The notes below the pieces were generated by a model. The model was not told the origin of the DNA. It saw only the letters and a list, made by a program, of their open reading frames with translations, and ran no database searches. Source: Tretioscincus oriximinensis (Eukaryota > Chordata > Lepidosauria > Squamata > Gymnophthalmidae). From it: a DNA stretch of 64,000 bases. The stretch's first letter is position 1; every line of letters starts with the position of its first letter. The stretch is taken from NCBI GenBank assembly GCA_022410635.1, contig JAJVDF010000279.1, positions 993,622-1,057,621 on the forward strand. The letters are read 5' to 3'. The translations under genes and the position numbers were made by a program. Positions 1 through 10,094 of the stretch are shown piece by piece.

Positions 1-26
1 GGCGCCTTTCCGTGCCCGGGCCCGGG

Positions 27-173
27 CAGCAGCAGCAGCAGCAGCAGCAGCATTAGGAGGAGGAACAATAGAGAGCAGCAGCAGCAGCAGCAGCAGCCAG
101 ATTTCCTCTTTTGCACCCAGGAGAGGCGACAAGGGACGAGGGAGCCCCATGGAGCCATGAGCAGCAGCAGCAG
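27..173 (+). repeat. Three CAG trinucleotide tracts in exon 1
   Basis: Uninterrupted CAG runs occur at 27-50 (8 units), 76-96 (7 units) and 162-173 (4 units). The last run is followed by CAGCCG variants to about 190. In a CCNI transcript the tracts transcribed would be CAG, not CUG. They lie in the 5' UTR except that the third falls inside a short upstream ORF, where it reads as serine (AGC). Confidence 0.9.
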
Positions 174-278
174 CCGCAGCCGCAGCAGGAGCCCCGCCGC
201 CCCGCCGCCAGCCCCGTCCTCCGCCGCCCGCCTTTGATGCTGCCTCTTCCACTCACGATGGGACGGGCAAGAAACTAA
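149..278 (+). other. Cluster of short upstream ORFs in exon 1
   Basis: ATG 149 opens a 3-codon ORF (149-160). ATG 157 opens a 26-codon Ser/Arg/Pro/Ala-rich ORF ending TGA 235-237. ATG 237 overlaps that stop (TGATG) and opens a 13-codon ORF to 278. ATG 157 has G at -3; the others are in weaker context. A 4-codon ORF also sits at 320-334. Whether ribosomes meet them depends on the true transcription start. Confidence 0.55.
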
Positions 279-333
279 ACAGAGCCAGCGAGCGACCCCC
301 GGGCGCCCCCCTTGCAGCCATGAGGAGGGCTTA

Positions 334-387
334 ATGGAGCGGATGCTGGCCGGTTGCAACGGGGAATTCTGCAGCTTTGCCGGAGAG
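334..387 (+). other. Upstream ORF that may overlap the cyclin start after splicing
   Basis: ATG 334 opens 18 codons that end exactly at the exon 1 donor (387). If exon 1 joins directly to exon 2, the frame continues from 38020 for 35 codons to TAG 38125-38127. That passes the cyclin ATG at 38063 in a different frame and gives a 53-residue overlapping uORF. The ATG context is weak (T at -3, G at +4). Any extra non-coding exon between them would change this. Confidence 0.45.
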
Positions 388-484
388 GTGAGCCCGGGCG
401 AGGGATTTGAGGGGAACAATAAAGTTGTGGGTTTGGCGTGTGGGGGTCTCTGTGTCCTTCTGCATCTTGGGGGGTCTCCACTGT

Positions 485-602
485 TAAGGCCCCCGAGCCT
501 TACTCTGGGGTCTGCCTGGGCCTGCCATTGTCTGCAGTGGCGTGTGGATGGCCAAGCTGTGTCCAGATCGCCCCAGAACAAGGCTCAGTAGGGACAGGGC
601 CC
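485..602. mobile_element. MITE-like palindrome, family A
   Basis: The left end TAAGGCCCCCGAGCCTTACT is mirrored by the right end AGAACAAGGCTC..GACAGGGCC. The element is about 118 bp with imperfect inverted ends and no ORF. It starts about 100 bp inside intron 1. A further half copy (GGCCCTGTCCCCACTAGGGC) lies at about 629-680. No clear target duplication is visible. Confidence 0.6.
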
Positions 603-686
603 AAATAAAGGGGCGTGAAAACGGGTTTAAGATGATGGCCCTGTCCCCACTAGGGCTAATTCTGGGCTACATCCTTTCTGCCCTCG

Positions 687-837
687 GGCTGCATCCCCAC
701 CTCATTTATGGATTCCACTGTAATTGGATATCCCACAATAGAGCATGGATATTCTGGAATAAACCCGCCCCCACAGTGCTTTATTGTGGAAGATCCAAAC
801 TACAGTGGAATAAATAAGTAATGTGGGGGATGCAGCC
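687..837. mobile_element. MITE-like palindrome, family B
   Basis: The 151-bp segment begins GGCTGCATCCCCAC and ends GGGGGATGCAGCC. The arms stay alignable for about 60 bp each (ATTCCACTGTA..CACAATA.AGCA on both), so the whole element can fold into a hairpin. A second copy lies at about 58959-59098. No transposase is encoded. Confidence 0.7.
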
Positions 838-864
838 TTGGAGACTCTTGTTTTTTTAATATGT

Positions 865-960
865 TATTCTGGTTTTAATGTTTAACAGGTTGGGGTTCTT
901 ATTGCCAACCGCCCTGAGACCTTCGGGGTATAGGGCAGGATGGAAGGATAAATAAATCAA
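865..960 (+). repeat. L2-type LINE 3' tail
   Basis: The motif CCGCCCTGAGACCTTCGGGG followed by TATAGGGC and AAATAAAT is the recurrent 3' end of L2-like elements in this window. Confidence 0.65.
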
Positions 961-964
961 TCAA

Positions 965-1113
965 TCTCAGAATAGGAGCCTGCCACCCACATGCTAGTGC
1001 AGACTATGGCAGGCCCCGAATGGAGGCCCCATAGTCTCTTCTGTCATGTGGATGACCAAACTCTGTCCATACATTAAACCCAGAATAAGACTCGGTGGGG
1101 GACAAGGCCTTAG
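965..1113. mobile_element. MITE-like element, family A (longer form)
   Basis: It contains CAGAATAGGAGCCTGCCACC followed by CACATGCTA, and ends CCCAGAATAAGACTCGG..GGACAAGGCCTTA. The same internal block recurs at 63690-63830, so this is a longer version of the family with a distinct core. Confidence 0.55.
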
Positions 1114-1114
1114 C

Positions 1115-2115
1115 GCCTCATCCATATCAAATGCCAGAAGAGACACTTTCAAAGGCTCGTAATGTGAATTGGAGGTGGGATGAGAACACTGCTGTCCACA
1201 TGTGACTATGGGCCTCTGCGTTAGCTGCTTTCAAGCCTTTCCCTCCCTCAACGGTTTGGTGCGGATGGCGGCGCCTTTATGGTTCTCTTCCCTTTTCCGC
1301 CCCAGCTGTGGCTGCCACCGGCTTTGTGTGGTGCTGAATCTTAAGCCTGGGTTGCAGAAAGCAAAGGGTTAATCCTGGCATGCATTACTGCCTGCTTGCC
1401 TGTCACTCATTCGGGTGCAGATGTGCTCCTTACTTGAGTGAAGAGACCAGCTACATCAGGGTTGGAGCAAGCTCAGAATGGGAGGTTTTAAGGAACCCTC
1501 AGGCTGTTGGTGCGTTTGGGTGACTTTTGCTTACTTTCTGAGGTTTTGCATAGGGGCCCAAAAGGTTTGCAGGACTTCCCTGTTGGCTTCCTAACGCTGC
1601 TGCACCAAAACTGAAGCATCGCGCTGGCTCCAAAACATACTTCTAAGCCGTCTTGTTAAATTGTGCTTCTTTTATGTTCACTTTACGACCGCGTCCGTGT
1701 GTAAACAGTTACCCATGTTGCCGTTTATATAATTTAAAAGACGTACCTTGGCGTATCTGAACTGAAACGTCGGAGGTTTTTGGGTGGAATGCAGGCAGCA
1801 TGTCTGCAGTGAGATACGTAAGTGTAAATAAGTAAATAATATCTGCTGTCAGATGGTTTCAGGAAATCACACTTTTGTGCATAGCGAATGTCCGACTCTT
1901 GCATATTCACTTGACGTCCCGTTGCATTTAGTGATATTCTTCAAATGAGGTTTGCTGGCTGCATCTGCAGCCTTTGGTTTTCCTTTTTTCTAAAATCTTT
2001 CTAACGAGTTCGGCCGTACCTATTTAATTTTATTTCTCTGGGCAGGGGGCAGGGGGACTTGCTAGCACTGCAGAGAGTGCTTTTAGGAAGAGCTATGGCT
2101 TTGCATGATTTCTGA

Positions 2116-2149
<34 letters not shown>

Positions 2150-2600
2150 TAAAAAAGCAGCCTTTCACGGTTCATACCAATATTGTCCTGTTGTGCCCAG
2201 CAAGTTACTATTTTTGAAAAGCCTTAAACTGGATGCTGGTGACGCTTCTGCGTCCAGTTTCTCTTCCAAGGTTGTACTTGTTTACATCCAGCTCACAGCC
2301 TACTGGTTACGTCATTATATGGCTAAGAGCTGGATTGCAGGATAGAGAATATTGTACCTGCATTGGCCCAGGACTGGTTGTTGATATCTCTAATTCTTCT
2401 TCCTTTGCCACTTCCTGCGCCTTCATTCTTCCCAAGTTGTGTAGTGTAGTGCCAGACGACACTGAATTGAGCCTAGAGCTGTGGGCTGGAGGGGGCGGAT
2501 TATATTCCAAAGAAACATTGCCGTTGGAACAGGCCCAAACTCTTTTTATTCTCTGTTTTAATGATAAAGGGGACGAAGTTTTGTTTCGGTGCAATGTTGT
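1115..2600. other. Intron 1 with no recognised gene or element
   Basis: I recognise only an uninterrupted TAA microsatellite (about 2115-2150). Short ORFs in this stretch lack any family signature. Confidence 0.5.
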
Positions 2601-3085
2601 AGTCGTGTAGATCACTTATGTATACACGTGGAGTGCCAGATGTAAACAATGACAAACTTGAAACCGAACAATCCCTAAAACCACAAGGGAGCAAAATTCA
2701 CCAAACGAAACAAAGCAAAAACCCTCGGGTGTCCAACCACGTGCAAACACAAAATAAAAATTATACAAATAATAAAATAGTATAAATGTATTTAAAACAA
2801 TATCCAGTAATCCACAATTTCCAAAATATAAAGTGGAGCAGCCCAATATATTACTTCAGTCCAAAGAAATTAGAGTAAAAGTCCGAAAGGGTGAAGTATA
2901 ATCGTGATGAAGTCCTCAAATAATGCAAGTGGAGTTATAGATGGAGTATAGAAGATCTTTCTGTCTTTATAAACTGGAGGCCAGATGCATTTTGACTGAA
3001 TGGTCTTCTTCAGTGGCCTGTTGATGCATTATATACTGTATATTTAAGCTCAAAATTTCCATACATTAGTGGGCTCAATCCAAAA
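2600..3085 (-). mobile_element. Possible Penelope-like retroelement fragment
   Basis: The + strand carries GATGCATTTTGACTGAATGG followed by TCTTCTTCAGTGGCC. In reverse complement this is GGCCACTGAAGAAGACC..GTCAAAATGC, a CTGAAGAAG-stem-(G)AAA block of the kind seen in Penelope-like long terminal regions. The A-rich, low-complexity body resembles the second candidate at 40600-41230. No reverse transcriptase is visible, so the class is tentative. Confidence 0.35.
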
Positions 3086-3138
3086 TTCATGCTTTCACAA
3101 GGTTAAAAAGCTCCAGAAGGATTCCAGGATGTAATCAA

Positions 3139-3255
3139 TAAACTGCCAGCTTCCTGTTTCTCTATTTCCTGGCAGAATTCCTGTTTTATGGTTTTAAGTT
3201 GTGTTTCTGCCTGCTTTTTTCATTAGGACAAGTGCTTATTATAAAATCGGATCAT
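3139..3255 (+). repeat. Family Z dispersed repeat, partial
   Basis: It matches other copies in CTGCCAGCTTCCTGTTTCTC, TGTTTCTGCCTGCTTTTT and AAGTGCTTATTATAAAA. Only one end is present; the half with the ACTACA motifs is missing. Confidence 0.6.
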
Positions 3256-3319
3256 CATTGTTCTCATTGGTACAGGGAAGGACTAGAAACAATGGGATGA
3301 AATTGTAAGGAAGTAGATT

Positions 3320-3508
3320 TAGATTAGATACCTGAAAACACTTTTTGACAGTAAGGGCGATAAATCATTGGAACGGTTTGCCACAGGAAGTGGTGAGTTC
3401 TTCACTGGAAGTTTTCAAACAGAAGCTGGGCAGCCTGTGAATCCTGTATTGAGCAGGGGGTTGGACCCAGTGACCCTGGAGGTCCAGTTCTATGATTTTA
3501 CGATTCTA
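3320..3508 (+). mobile_element. CR1 LINE 3' end
   Basis: Translation gives a decayed CR1 C-terminus (INHWNGLPQEVVSSSLEVFK) followed by the typical 3' UTR GAGCAGGGGGTTGGACCCAG and a terminal TTCTATGATTTTACGATTCT. It is 5'-truncated, as CR1 copies usually are. Confidence 0.8.
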
Positions 3509-3509
3509 T

Positions 3510-4490
3510 TGTTGTTATTATAAATAATAAGGATAGTAGTTTAATCGCTAGGCTCTCCCCTGAAATAAGCAATGGGAAGCAACTTCTGTGTCTCTGCCAA
3601 GAAACTGCACAAAGATGCCCCTGAAAGTACCCATGCAGTCAACCAGGAACACAGTAGTCACAATTCAGTGGAGCCCAAAGGGCAGTACCAGGACATAGAA
3701 ATCACAGTGTGTTATTATTTCCTGAGAGCACCGTTAACTAGTATAAAGAAGAGACCTGGTGCAAAGGTTAACTATGTCAGTTTAAATCTTTCTGAAATAA
3801 AAGAGAATTTGTTGAAGCAACTTACCTCCCCTCTATCATTGTTTCCCCTGGTGCTTTAGGAAGCCATCAGCCCAGGTATTAATGTCCAGGTCAAAAGCAA
3901 AATGATACACAATGTTGTTCTCAACTGCATGAACTTAGCAAACTGCCAGCCTATAAAAATCCTGACCACCCATCATCAAACTGCCAGTCCACGCTCGTGC
4001 AATTAAGCTGCAATTTTGTGCAATTATCTCAAGTCTGAACGTAACTTCAGATTCGCCAATCCCCTCCAGATCTAAAAGAAGAGAATAGAAGTTCAGTGCC
4101 AAACCTCCAGCTCTTCCTTCTTCCAAGACTGCAGAGCACTCATCCAGGCTCTCGGAACTTCCAAACTGGCACAAGTGTCCAGATACATACCACATCCATA
4201 CATTCAACATTCACACCCACACACACACTACTAAGAAGCAACTTGATAAAGTATGCTAAGATGCAAGATCTATACATGCAGTGGCTACACTGAGCACTGG
4301 AGGTCTAGAAAGAGAAGCCTAAGAGACCAGTATTGTGAGATGTGTATCTGACCAATGGAGTCTGGAGGGATTATCCTGCACATGGCTATTATACTTTTAG
4401 ACCTGTGATATGTCGTTTTCTATGTTGTTCTGAATGTTGCCTTGCTTTTGTCTATGGCATGTTTTAATGCTCATACATGAAGAAGGAGAA
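3510..4490. other. Intron 1, unassigned
   Basis: Open frames of 95 codons (+, 3572-3859) and 91 codons (-, 3935-4210) occur but show no domain, splice signals or family resemblance. A short CA-rich run sits near 4213-4228. Confidence 0.4.
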
Positions 4491-4494
4491 TAAG

Positions 4495-4960
4495 AAGAAG
4501 AACTGGGTTCTTATACACTGCTTTCAATGGGACTCAAAGTGGCTTACAAGGGTATTTTGTCCGAAGGCTGAGCAACAGACAGAACTCTTGAAATACCATT
4601 TGCAGGGAGTCATGAACAGGAGCATATTTTGCTTTCCTCTGTTCGGGCTGCCCAGGTGCATCTGGTGGGCCTCTGTGTGAGACAGAATGATGACTTGATG
4701 GGCTGTGGCCTGATCCAGTATGGCTCTTCTTATGTTCTTATATTCTTATGTACCAGGCTATGGTGGTTCCCATTTATCTACTTGCAGTCAGTTGCAATTT
4801 CCTGGAATTCTTGCTTTCGAATAGCTGGGTTGCCTAGAGCTACAGGCTACTGGAAGGTGGTCACCCCTCCCCATGTCCGACACAGGGCTTTGAAACCCCA
4901 TCTCCCAGCTGAGAGACGGTCCCCTAAACAACTGAGCCATTTGTACACCCAGTGCAGTCA
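4495..4960 (-). repeat. SINE2-type element split by a CR1 fragment
   Basis: The left part (4495-4557) holds the tail (TATACACTGC..CAAAGTGGCTTACAAGG). The right part (4748-4960) holds the body (CATTTATCTACTTGCAGTCA..CCCCTCCCCATGTC) and the tRNA-like head. Other copies read straight across this join, so the CR1 piece at 4557-4748 inserted later. Confidence 0.7.
4557..4748 (+). mobile_element. CR1 LINE 3' UTR fragment
   Basis: The sequence contains the recurring CR1 3' UTR: TGAAATACCATTTGCAGGGA, GCCCAGGTGCATCTGGTGGG and GAGACAGAATG..TGATGGGC, ending in TATGTTCTTATATTCTTATG. It is inserted in a SINE2 copy. Confidence 0.8.
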
Positions 4961-5189
4961 CATTTATACTAATATGATGGGTATGTTTGTTTTTGCATAA
5001 TAGTATTTTAGCAGTTTGTGTATGTGTGTGGATTCTGTATGTTTAGACTTGCTATTGTGCTTCCCATCTTTGAGATCAGGACCATACCACTCCAGGGTGA
5101 AAGGGGAACACAAAGGAAGGCTTTGTAAAGCATTATTTTCTAGTCCATGTGCTCTGTTTATTTATTTAATGCTTATATCCCATTCTATA

Positions 5190-5417
5190 GACCACCACCC
5201 CAGCCAATTTCCTGTCAGCAGCAAATATGATTCCATGGGTGGGACTGAGCGCTGATTGGCGGAAAAGGTATTCACTCTTCCTGGGCTATCAACGGTGCAG
5301 GCTGGGTGCCGTAGTCTGCAGGGACGTGCTCTCTTCCAGGCCAGGCAGAAGAGGCTGTCTGCTGCTCAGAAGTGGACTATACTTCCCAGCAGGCCCCACC
5401 GCAGCACTACCACAAGG
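5190..5417 (-). repeat. Family Z dispersed repeat
   Basis: It carries AGCCAATTTCCTGTCAGCAG, a decayed CCGTAGTCTGCAGGG, and GGACTATACTTCCCAGCAGG. The last two are the paired inverted motifs typical of the family. Its right flank is the target duplication of the adjacent hAT element. Confidence 0.65.
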
Positions 5418-5425
5418 CCTTAAGG

Positions 5426-5613
5426 CAGGGGTGGGCAATTAATTTTTCCCAAGGGGCCACATGAGAAATTGGGGTGGTTTTAGAGGGCCGGATTAATATA
5501 GTTAACTCAGTTCTACCCAATACTGTATATAACTCTGAGCTAAGAGGGCCGGGCCGGTCAGAGACAGTAGGAGGGCCGCCTGTGGCCCTCGGGCCGCCCC
5601 TTGCCCAGGTCTG
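5426..5613. mobile_element. hAT-type non-autonomous element with 8-bp TSD
   Basis: The 188-bp element begins CAGGGGTGGGCAATTAATTT and ends CCCTTGCCCAGGTCTG. It is flanked by identical CCTTAAGG at 5418-5425 and 5614-5621. The 8-bp duplication and CAGR.GTGGGCAA ends place it in hAT. No transposase is encoded; the long + frame across it is incidental. Confidence 0.88.
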
Positions 5614-5621
5614 CCTTAAGG

Positions 5622-6330
5622 TCTTAATGCATGGGCAGATCTATATGGGGGAACTATTGTCATGCAGTAAATATCATATTAAAGAAAGTAGCACCCTGTT
5701 GCTTTCCTTTTGCTTTGTCGCCGAGTTAAATCTACTAAACTCCCTGGCGCAACCATGCGGCTTTCTTGACACCAGTAACGAAGCAGCTCTCCAGACTATC
5801 TACCATGGGACGCTACGGGCATCTCTGTGCATTGTTCCTGGCTTAGATCCGCAACTATCTACGGCCTATTTCCAAGGAGAAGCTGGAGATCAGCTTTTCA
5901 GGCCTTTGCTTTCTAGGCAGTTCTCTACGTCGCATGACAGTGTGCAGCCCATGGGCGTGACTCCATTTCCTTTCCACACCCCATTTAAAGGTTGCTGTTT
6001 TGGAAACTTCTGCTGAAGTTTCTTTTCCCCAGGGCTTTTTCTTTAAAAAAAAAAACCCTAAAAACAGTTTCAGCTGTTCTGTAGGGCTGGTTTTGTTTGC
6101 AGCTTGCAGGATAGAGCTGATCTCTAGGACTTCTGTTTACTGCCTCCCTGGATGGAGAAAATATGTTTGTGAGCTTTGTGATTGTCATCTCTCTCTCTCT
6201 GTGTGGTAGTATAAGCATAAAGAAGCCAGGGGAAATTCATTATTTAAGCCCTGTTTGTACAGGCTCAGTAATGCCCCTTAGGGATCTGTTACATATGTTG
6301 TAGTAGGTCCCTAAAATCCATTACTTAGGC
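5622..6330. other. Intron 1, unassigned
   Basis: An open frame runs through to 6016 but starts inside the hAT element and shows no known domain. A poly-A run lies near 6044-6055. I see no element with defined ends. Confidence 0.4.
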
Positions 6331-6462
6331 CTGTGCAAGCAGGTTTTGCCTTCTTTTGCCAGAGAATGCCCAGGTGCAATTGGCTGGCCATTGGGTGGGA
6401 CAGAACGCTGGATTAGATGGGCTCTGGCCCGTTTCAGCAGGGCTCCTCTTACGTTCCTGTGA
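6330..6462 (+). mobile_element. CR1 LINE 3' UTR fragment
   Basis: CCCAGGTGCAATTGGCTGGC, GACAGAACGCTGGATTAGAT and CAGCAGGGCTCCTCTTACGT match the CR1 3' UTR seen elsewhere in the window. Confidence 0.75.
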
Positions 6463-6529
6463 CTTTTATTTCAGTTATTTTCCCCATGGTTACGTTTTTT
6501 TAAGACTCCCATAGCTGACACATTATAGA

Positions 6530-6965
6530 CGAGGTACCACTTGTCAACAGTAACAAATTAATAGCTTCTCAGTAGAATTTCTCTTTCTGGTTTCGTGGTT
6601 CTTCATTGCATTTCTGCCTGCTTTTTTGTCCAATTTTTTTCACGATCACAAGTGCTTATTATAAAAGCTTGGGCGCTCACCAGCTGCAGGAAGCTGCTGC
6701 AGGGCTGTCAGTAACAGAAGCAGTAGTAAAGACGCAGCTGTGTTACTGCTGGCAGCGGGGTCTGCTGGTAAGTGTAGTCCAGGTAATGGGCAGCCTCTTC
6801 CGCCCAGCCTTCATGAGCCCCTGCTCTGCAGAGTATATTTCTTCCTGCACTGCAGCTTTTCCTGGGAGGGAGAAAACCTCTACCCAATCTGCACCACCAG
6901 AAACTTGTTTTCTGCCTACAGGAAGATGGTTCAGGGACCTGTTTGTACCTCTCTGTCTCTGTGCT
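6530..6965 (+). repeat. Family Z dispersed repeat, near full length
   Basis: In order: CTTGTCAACAGTAACAAATT, GCATTTCTGCCTGCTTTTTT, AAGTGCTTATTATAAAAGCT, CAGCTGCAGGAAGCTGCTGC, a decayed TGTAGTCC site, a Cys/Gly-poor GC-rich core, and GGGACCTGTTTGTACC. The order matches copies at 19485 and 42100. No ORF is conserved between copies. Confidence 0.7.
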
Positions 6966-7606
6966 GTCAGATGTGAAGTCAAATGGTGTATGAACTAGGG
7001 GACCTCTGCTTTTCCACTGGTTTTTCAAGTACAATTCCAACGATCGTCCTTGATCACTGGGCATGCTGGCTGGGAGTTGAGGTGCATCTGCATAGCTGCT
7101 TTTTGTAGCACTAAATCTATATGTAATGCTGCAGTGTACTTACTCTTGGTTCACAGTCCAAAAGCAGGAATAGATTGCTTTCCCTCCGTGTGTATTTGCC
7201 TATTACTCCCATAAAGCCCCGATGAAGATCATGGCTTCCAACTTACCAATGTTATTTTCTTATCATTGGCTCTGGCTCCCCCTCTTGCTGAACCTGCAAT
7301 TTAAAAGGAAAAGAACTTTCCTTTAAAAATTGCCTGACTATGATGAGGCAGTGAGGGGGCTTTTATTTTCCATAGCTGCTTTTTCAATAGGAAAAAACAA
7401 CAATAATAGTGAATACCTTTAAGCTTCCTGTCCTGCTGCTCCAGATCAGGGAGATGATCCCAAGGCAAGTCCAGTTGCCAGGGTTCTTGTTCACAATGTC
7501 TACATGGCACTACAGCTGGGCACTATGAAAACTGAACATAAGTCCCTTCCTAGTGCTATCACGGATGAGTCCCTGCAACTACAAGTGGGCAAATTTCCCA
7601 AACATG

Positions 7607-7822
7607 CTTTTATTTATAATGCCCTTTTCATCAAAGAAAGGTGGACATAGCTTTTGTTGCATTCTCCACAACAGACACCCTGTGAAGTAGGCGGGGCTGA
7701 GAGAGTACTAAAAAACTGTGATTGGCCCAAGGTTAGCCAGCTTCGTGGAAGAATGTGGAATCGAACTGGAAGACTACCAGATAGGAATCCAACACTCTAA
7801 CCACCACACCAACCTGGCTAAA
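7607..7822 (-). repeat. tRNA-derived SINE (family SINE1)
   Basis: On the minus strand it has an A-box-like TGGTTAGAGTG, a B-box-like AGTTCGATTCC, then GGCCAATCAC and CAGGGTGTCTGTTGTGGAGA, and an AT-rich tail. The tRNA promoter boxes with the unrelated tail define a pol III SINE; no functional tRNA is implied. Confidence 0.78.
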
Positions 7823-7937
7823 AATGTTGTATTTCTTTGATTGGTAGAAATAATTCTTAAACCAACCTCTAGCAGAACTAGCTTCTCAAAGGTATTTTTT
7901 TTATTTATAAGTTTAGCTTTCTTTGTTTGTTGTTTAC

Positions 7938-8385
7938 ATAGATGCTAGTGGAATTAGCCCGTTGCATTACGGCAATGCCAAGGGCTCTAGCCCCTCCTGC
8001 CCCTTGCTCCCATCCATGCCTCCACTCATTTCCTATCTCTTGCCCCTTCCCATCCCTCTTTCACTTGCTGCTTCTTTCATTCTATCATTCTTTACATTTT
8101 CCTTTCCTTCTTCTTTTCTATCCTTCCTTTCCCTCCTAGTACTGAAATACCCTGGAATATTCCACTTCTTTCATCTTTCCAGCCACAGTTATTACTTTCC
8201 TCTGTTTCTGTCTTTTAGCCCGGGACTCTGGTTTCTGGAGGCTGCCAGAGTTTCAAGCTCTCTCATTGGGTCTCCAGAGACTACCAAAGTTCCATGCCTT
8301 CTCATTGGGTTTCTGGAGACTGCCAAAGTTCCGAGCCTTGTCATTGGTTGCTACGCCTCGGAATGTTGAACTCTCCTACACACTT
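7938..8385 (+). repeat. Family D polypyrimidine repeat
   Basis: It starts GCTAGTGGAATTAGCCCGTT and GCATTACGGCAATGC, passes a CTAGCCCCTCCTGCCCC..TTTCCTTCC tract, and ends with three tandem-like blocks of CTGGAGACTGCCAAAGTTCC type and GTTGAACTCTCC. Five other copies share this order. The class is not known to me; the 148-codon frame through it is a low-complexity artefact. Confidence 0.7.
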
Positions 8386-8842
8386 TTTATTTATTACGAT
8401 TTCCATTTGATTTAGATTTCTCTTATTACTCTGTAGAGGGTTTTTTTTTTGCACAGAATTGGTTGTTGTTTTGAACTTGTTTGCTGTCTTGGGACTTTAG
8501 TCAAGGGCAGTATAAAAATATAAAGAGAAAACACTTGGTATCAAAGGTCAAATGAGTTATACTTGTTGTATTACCAGTCATTCGTAGGTAATCTGACCCA
8601 ATTTAAATTTTAACAATTTATGCAAGCATGAAACTCATACATCTGGGCAAGCAATGTAAGCGAATTGAGGGTCCAGGAAAAAAAATATTTAGTTTTCAAG
8701 GTTGTTACAGGTTGGAGAAGATAAAAGGAGGGAAGATGATAAGCAAAGTGGCTGGATAGAGTCATCGATTTGTATGACTCCAATATTATATACAGCCCCA
8801 ATAGCTCCAACATACAGCTCCAAATATTTGAAGGAACACCTA

Positions 8843-9592
8843 ATTATCCCCAACATGGAATTTGCCTTTTTTGCTGCTGCTGCACACTGGGTTGACATTT
8901 TCATTGAATTGTCCACCAACACCCCAAGATCCTTTTCTTGCTCGGTCACAGAAAGCTTGGTTCCCATCAGGTGGTAGGAGTATTTGGGGTTCTTTGCCCC
9001 AATATGCATGACCTTGCACTTGCTTAAGTTGAAGTGCATTTGCCACTTTGATGCCCACTCACCCAATTTCAATAAATCACTCTGGAGTGCCTTACAATCA
9101 TTTTCAGTTTTCACTACCCTGAACAGTTTAGTGTCGTCAGCAAACTTGGCTACTTCACTATTTACCTCGGCATCCAGATCATTTATAAATATATTGAAAA
9201 GCAAGGGTCCCGGTACAGATCCCTGGGGTACCCCACTTCTTACCTCTTTCCACTCAGAGAACTGTCCATTTAATACTACNCCTGGGGTACCCCACTTCTT
9301 ACCTCTTTCCACTCAGAGAACTGTCCATTTAATACTACCCTCTGTTTTCTATCTTTTAGCCAGTTTCCAATCCAGGACAAAGTCTGTCCTCTTATACCAT
9401 GAGTATGGAGCTTTTTTAGGAGCCTTTGATGAGGGACTTTATCAAAAGCCTTCTGAAAATCTAGATAGACAATATCAACTGGATCCCCTTTATCTACATG
9501 TTTGTTAACACTCTCAAAGAATTCTAGCAAGTTGGTAAGGCAAGATTTACCTTTGCTGAAGCCATGCTGAGTTCAGCAATGCGTGCTTCTCC
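8843..9592 (-). pseudogene. CR1 LINE reverse-transcriptase fragment, broken
   Basis: The minus-strand translation includes YLDFQKAFDKVPHQRLLKKL, SWIGNWLKDRKQRVVLNGQF, GVPQGSVPGPLLFNIFINDL and FADDTKLFRVVK. These are reverse-transcriptase blocks with the catalytic ADD. The frame is broken by a 58-bp duplication with an N at 9280. A short L2-like piece (SSKYLKEH, about 8815-8842, + strand) abuts the 3' side, and L2 sequence follows at 9594. Confidence 0.85.
9222..9338. other. 58-bp duplication around a single N
   Basis: Bases 9222-9279 and 9281-9338 are identical, separated by N at 9280. This is the pattern left by joining two overlapping contig ends without collapsing the overlap. Confidence 0.85.
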
Positions 9593-9593
9593 A

Positions 9594-9955
9594 CCCTACG
9601 ATCTTCTGATGAGGCTCTCCTAACAGTCCCACCTCCTTCACTCATCAAGGGGGTGTGGACACGTGGCAGAGCCTTCTCTGGAGTAGCCCCCAGGTTGTGG
9701 AATTCTCTCCCCTCTGAGATGCGCCAGGCACCTACACTGTACACATTCAGATGCCTAGTAAAGATGCACCTGTTCACGCTTGCCTTTGGCTGAGCCAAAT
9801 ATCCCCTTGCTCCTTGAAGGCATGCTTGTATTTTTAGACCGTTGCATTTTTAAATTGCTCTATTTTAATCTGTTTTAATCATTTTTGTCATTTGCTCTGA
9901 GACCTTTGGGTATAGAGGGGAATATAAATGCAAATAAATGAATAAATAAATAAAA
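9594..9955 (+). mobile_element. L2-type LINE C-terminus and 3' tail
   Basis: CACGTGGCAGAGCCTTCTCT, TGTGGAATTCTCTCCCCTCT and ATGCACCTGTTCACGCTTGC encode the decayed RAFSVV..LWNSLP..THLF region seen in L2. It ends CTGAGACCTTTGGGTATAGA and AAATAAATGAATAAATAAAT. Confidence 0.78.
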
Positions 9956-10094
9956 ATATACTGTTACAAGCTACTGGGAAGAAAATGTAGGATTTTATTT
10001 AGATGCCACAGTTGTCCCAGACAGCAGCGTGAAATGTGGGAGAAGCCATTCTGGTGCTTGCTTCTTTATTTATTTAATTTATTTATTTGTACTT

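Larger units (their letters stand above)
1..387 (+). other. CCNI: CCNI exon 1, non-coding 5' UTR in a CpG-rich region
   Basis: The segment is GC- and CpG-rich and ends at a consensus donor (GAGAG|GTGAGC, cut after 387). No reading frame here continues in frame into the cyclin ORF, because an in-frame TAG at 38021 precedes the start codon. It is therefore read as a non-coding first exon. The transcription start cannot be placed; the window opens inside the island and the core promoter may lie upstream. CAG-repeat tracts and several short upstream ORFs are present. The assignment to CCNI is inferred from strand, position and the good donor, without transcript evidence. Confidence 0.7.

Noticed and set aside
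53..256. A 67-codon minus-strand frame through exon 1
   Set aside because: It is the antisense of CAG/CCG repeats; the poly-Ala and Cys runs are composition artefacts.
3572..3859. A 95-codon frame considered as an unknown exon or gene
   Set aside because: No flanking splice signals fit, and no motif or similarity is recognised.
5474..6016. A 180-codon open frame on the + strand
   Set aside because: It starts inside a hAT element with defined ends and runs into unassigned DNA. No domain, splice site or codon pattern supports it.
7923..8369. A 148-codon frame rich in Ser, Leu and Phe
   Set aside because: It is a translation of the polypyrimidine tract of family D; the equivalent in other copies is not conserved.
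8984..9508. A 174-codon + frame
   Set aside because: It is the antisense of the CR1 reverse transcriptase on the minus strand.
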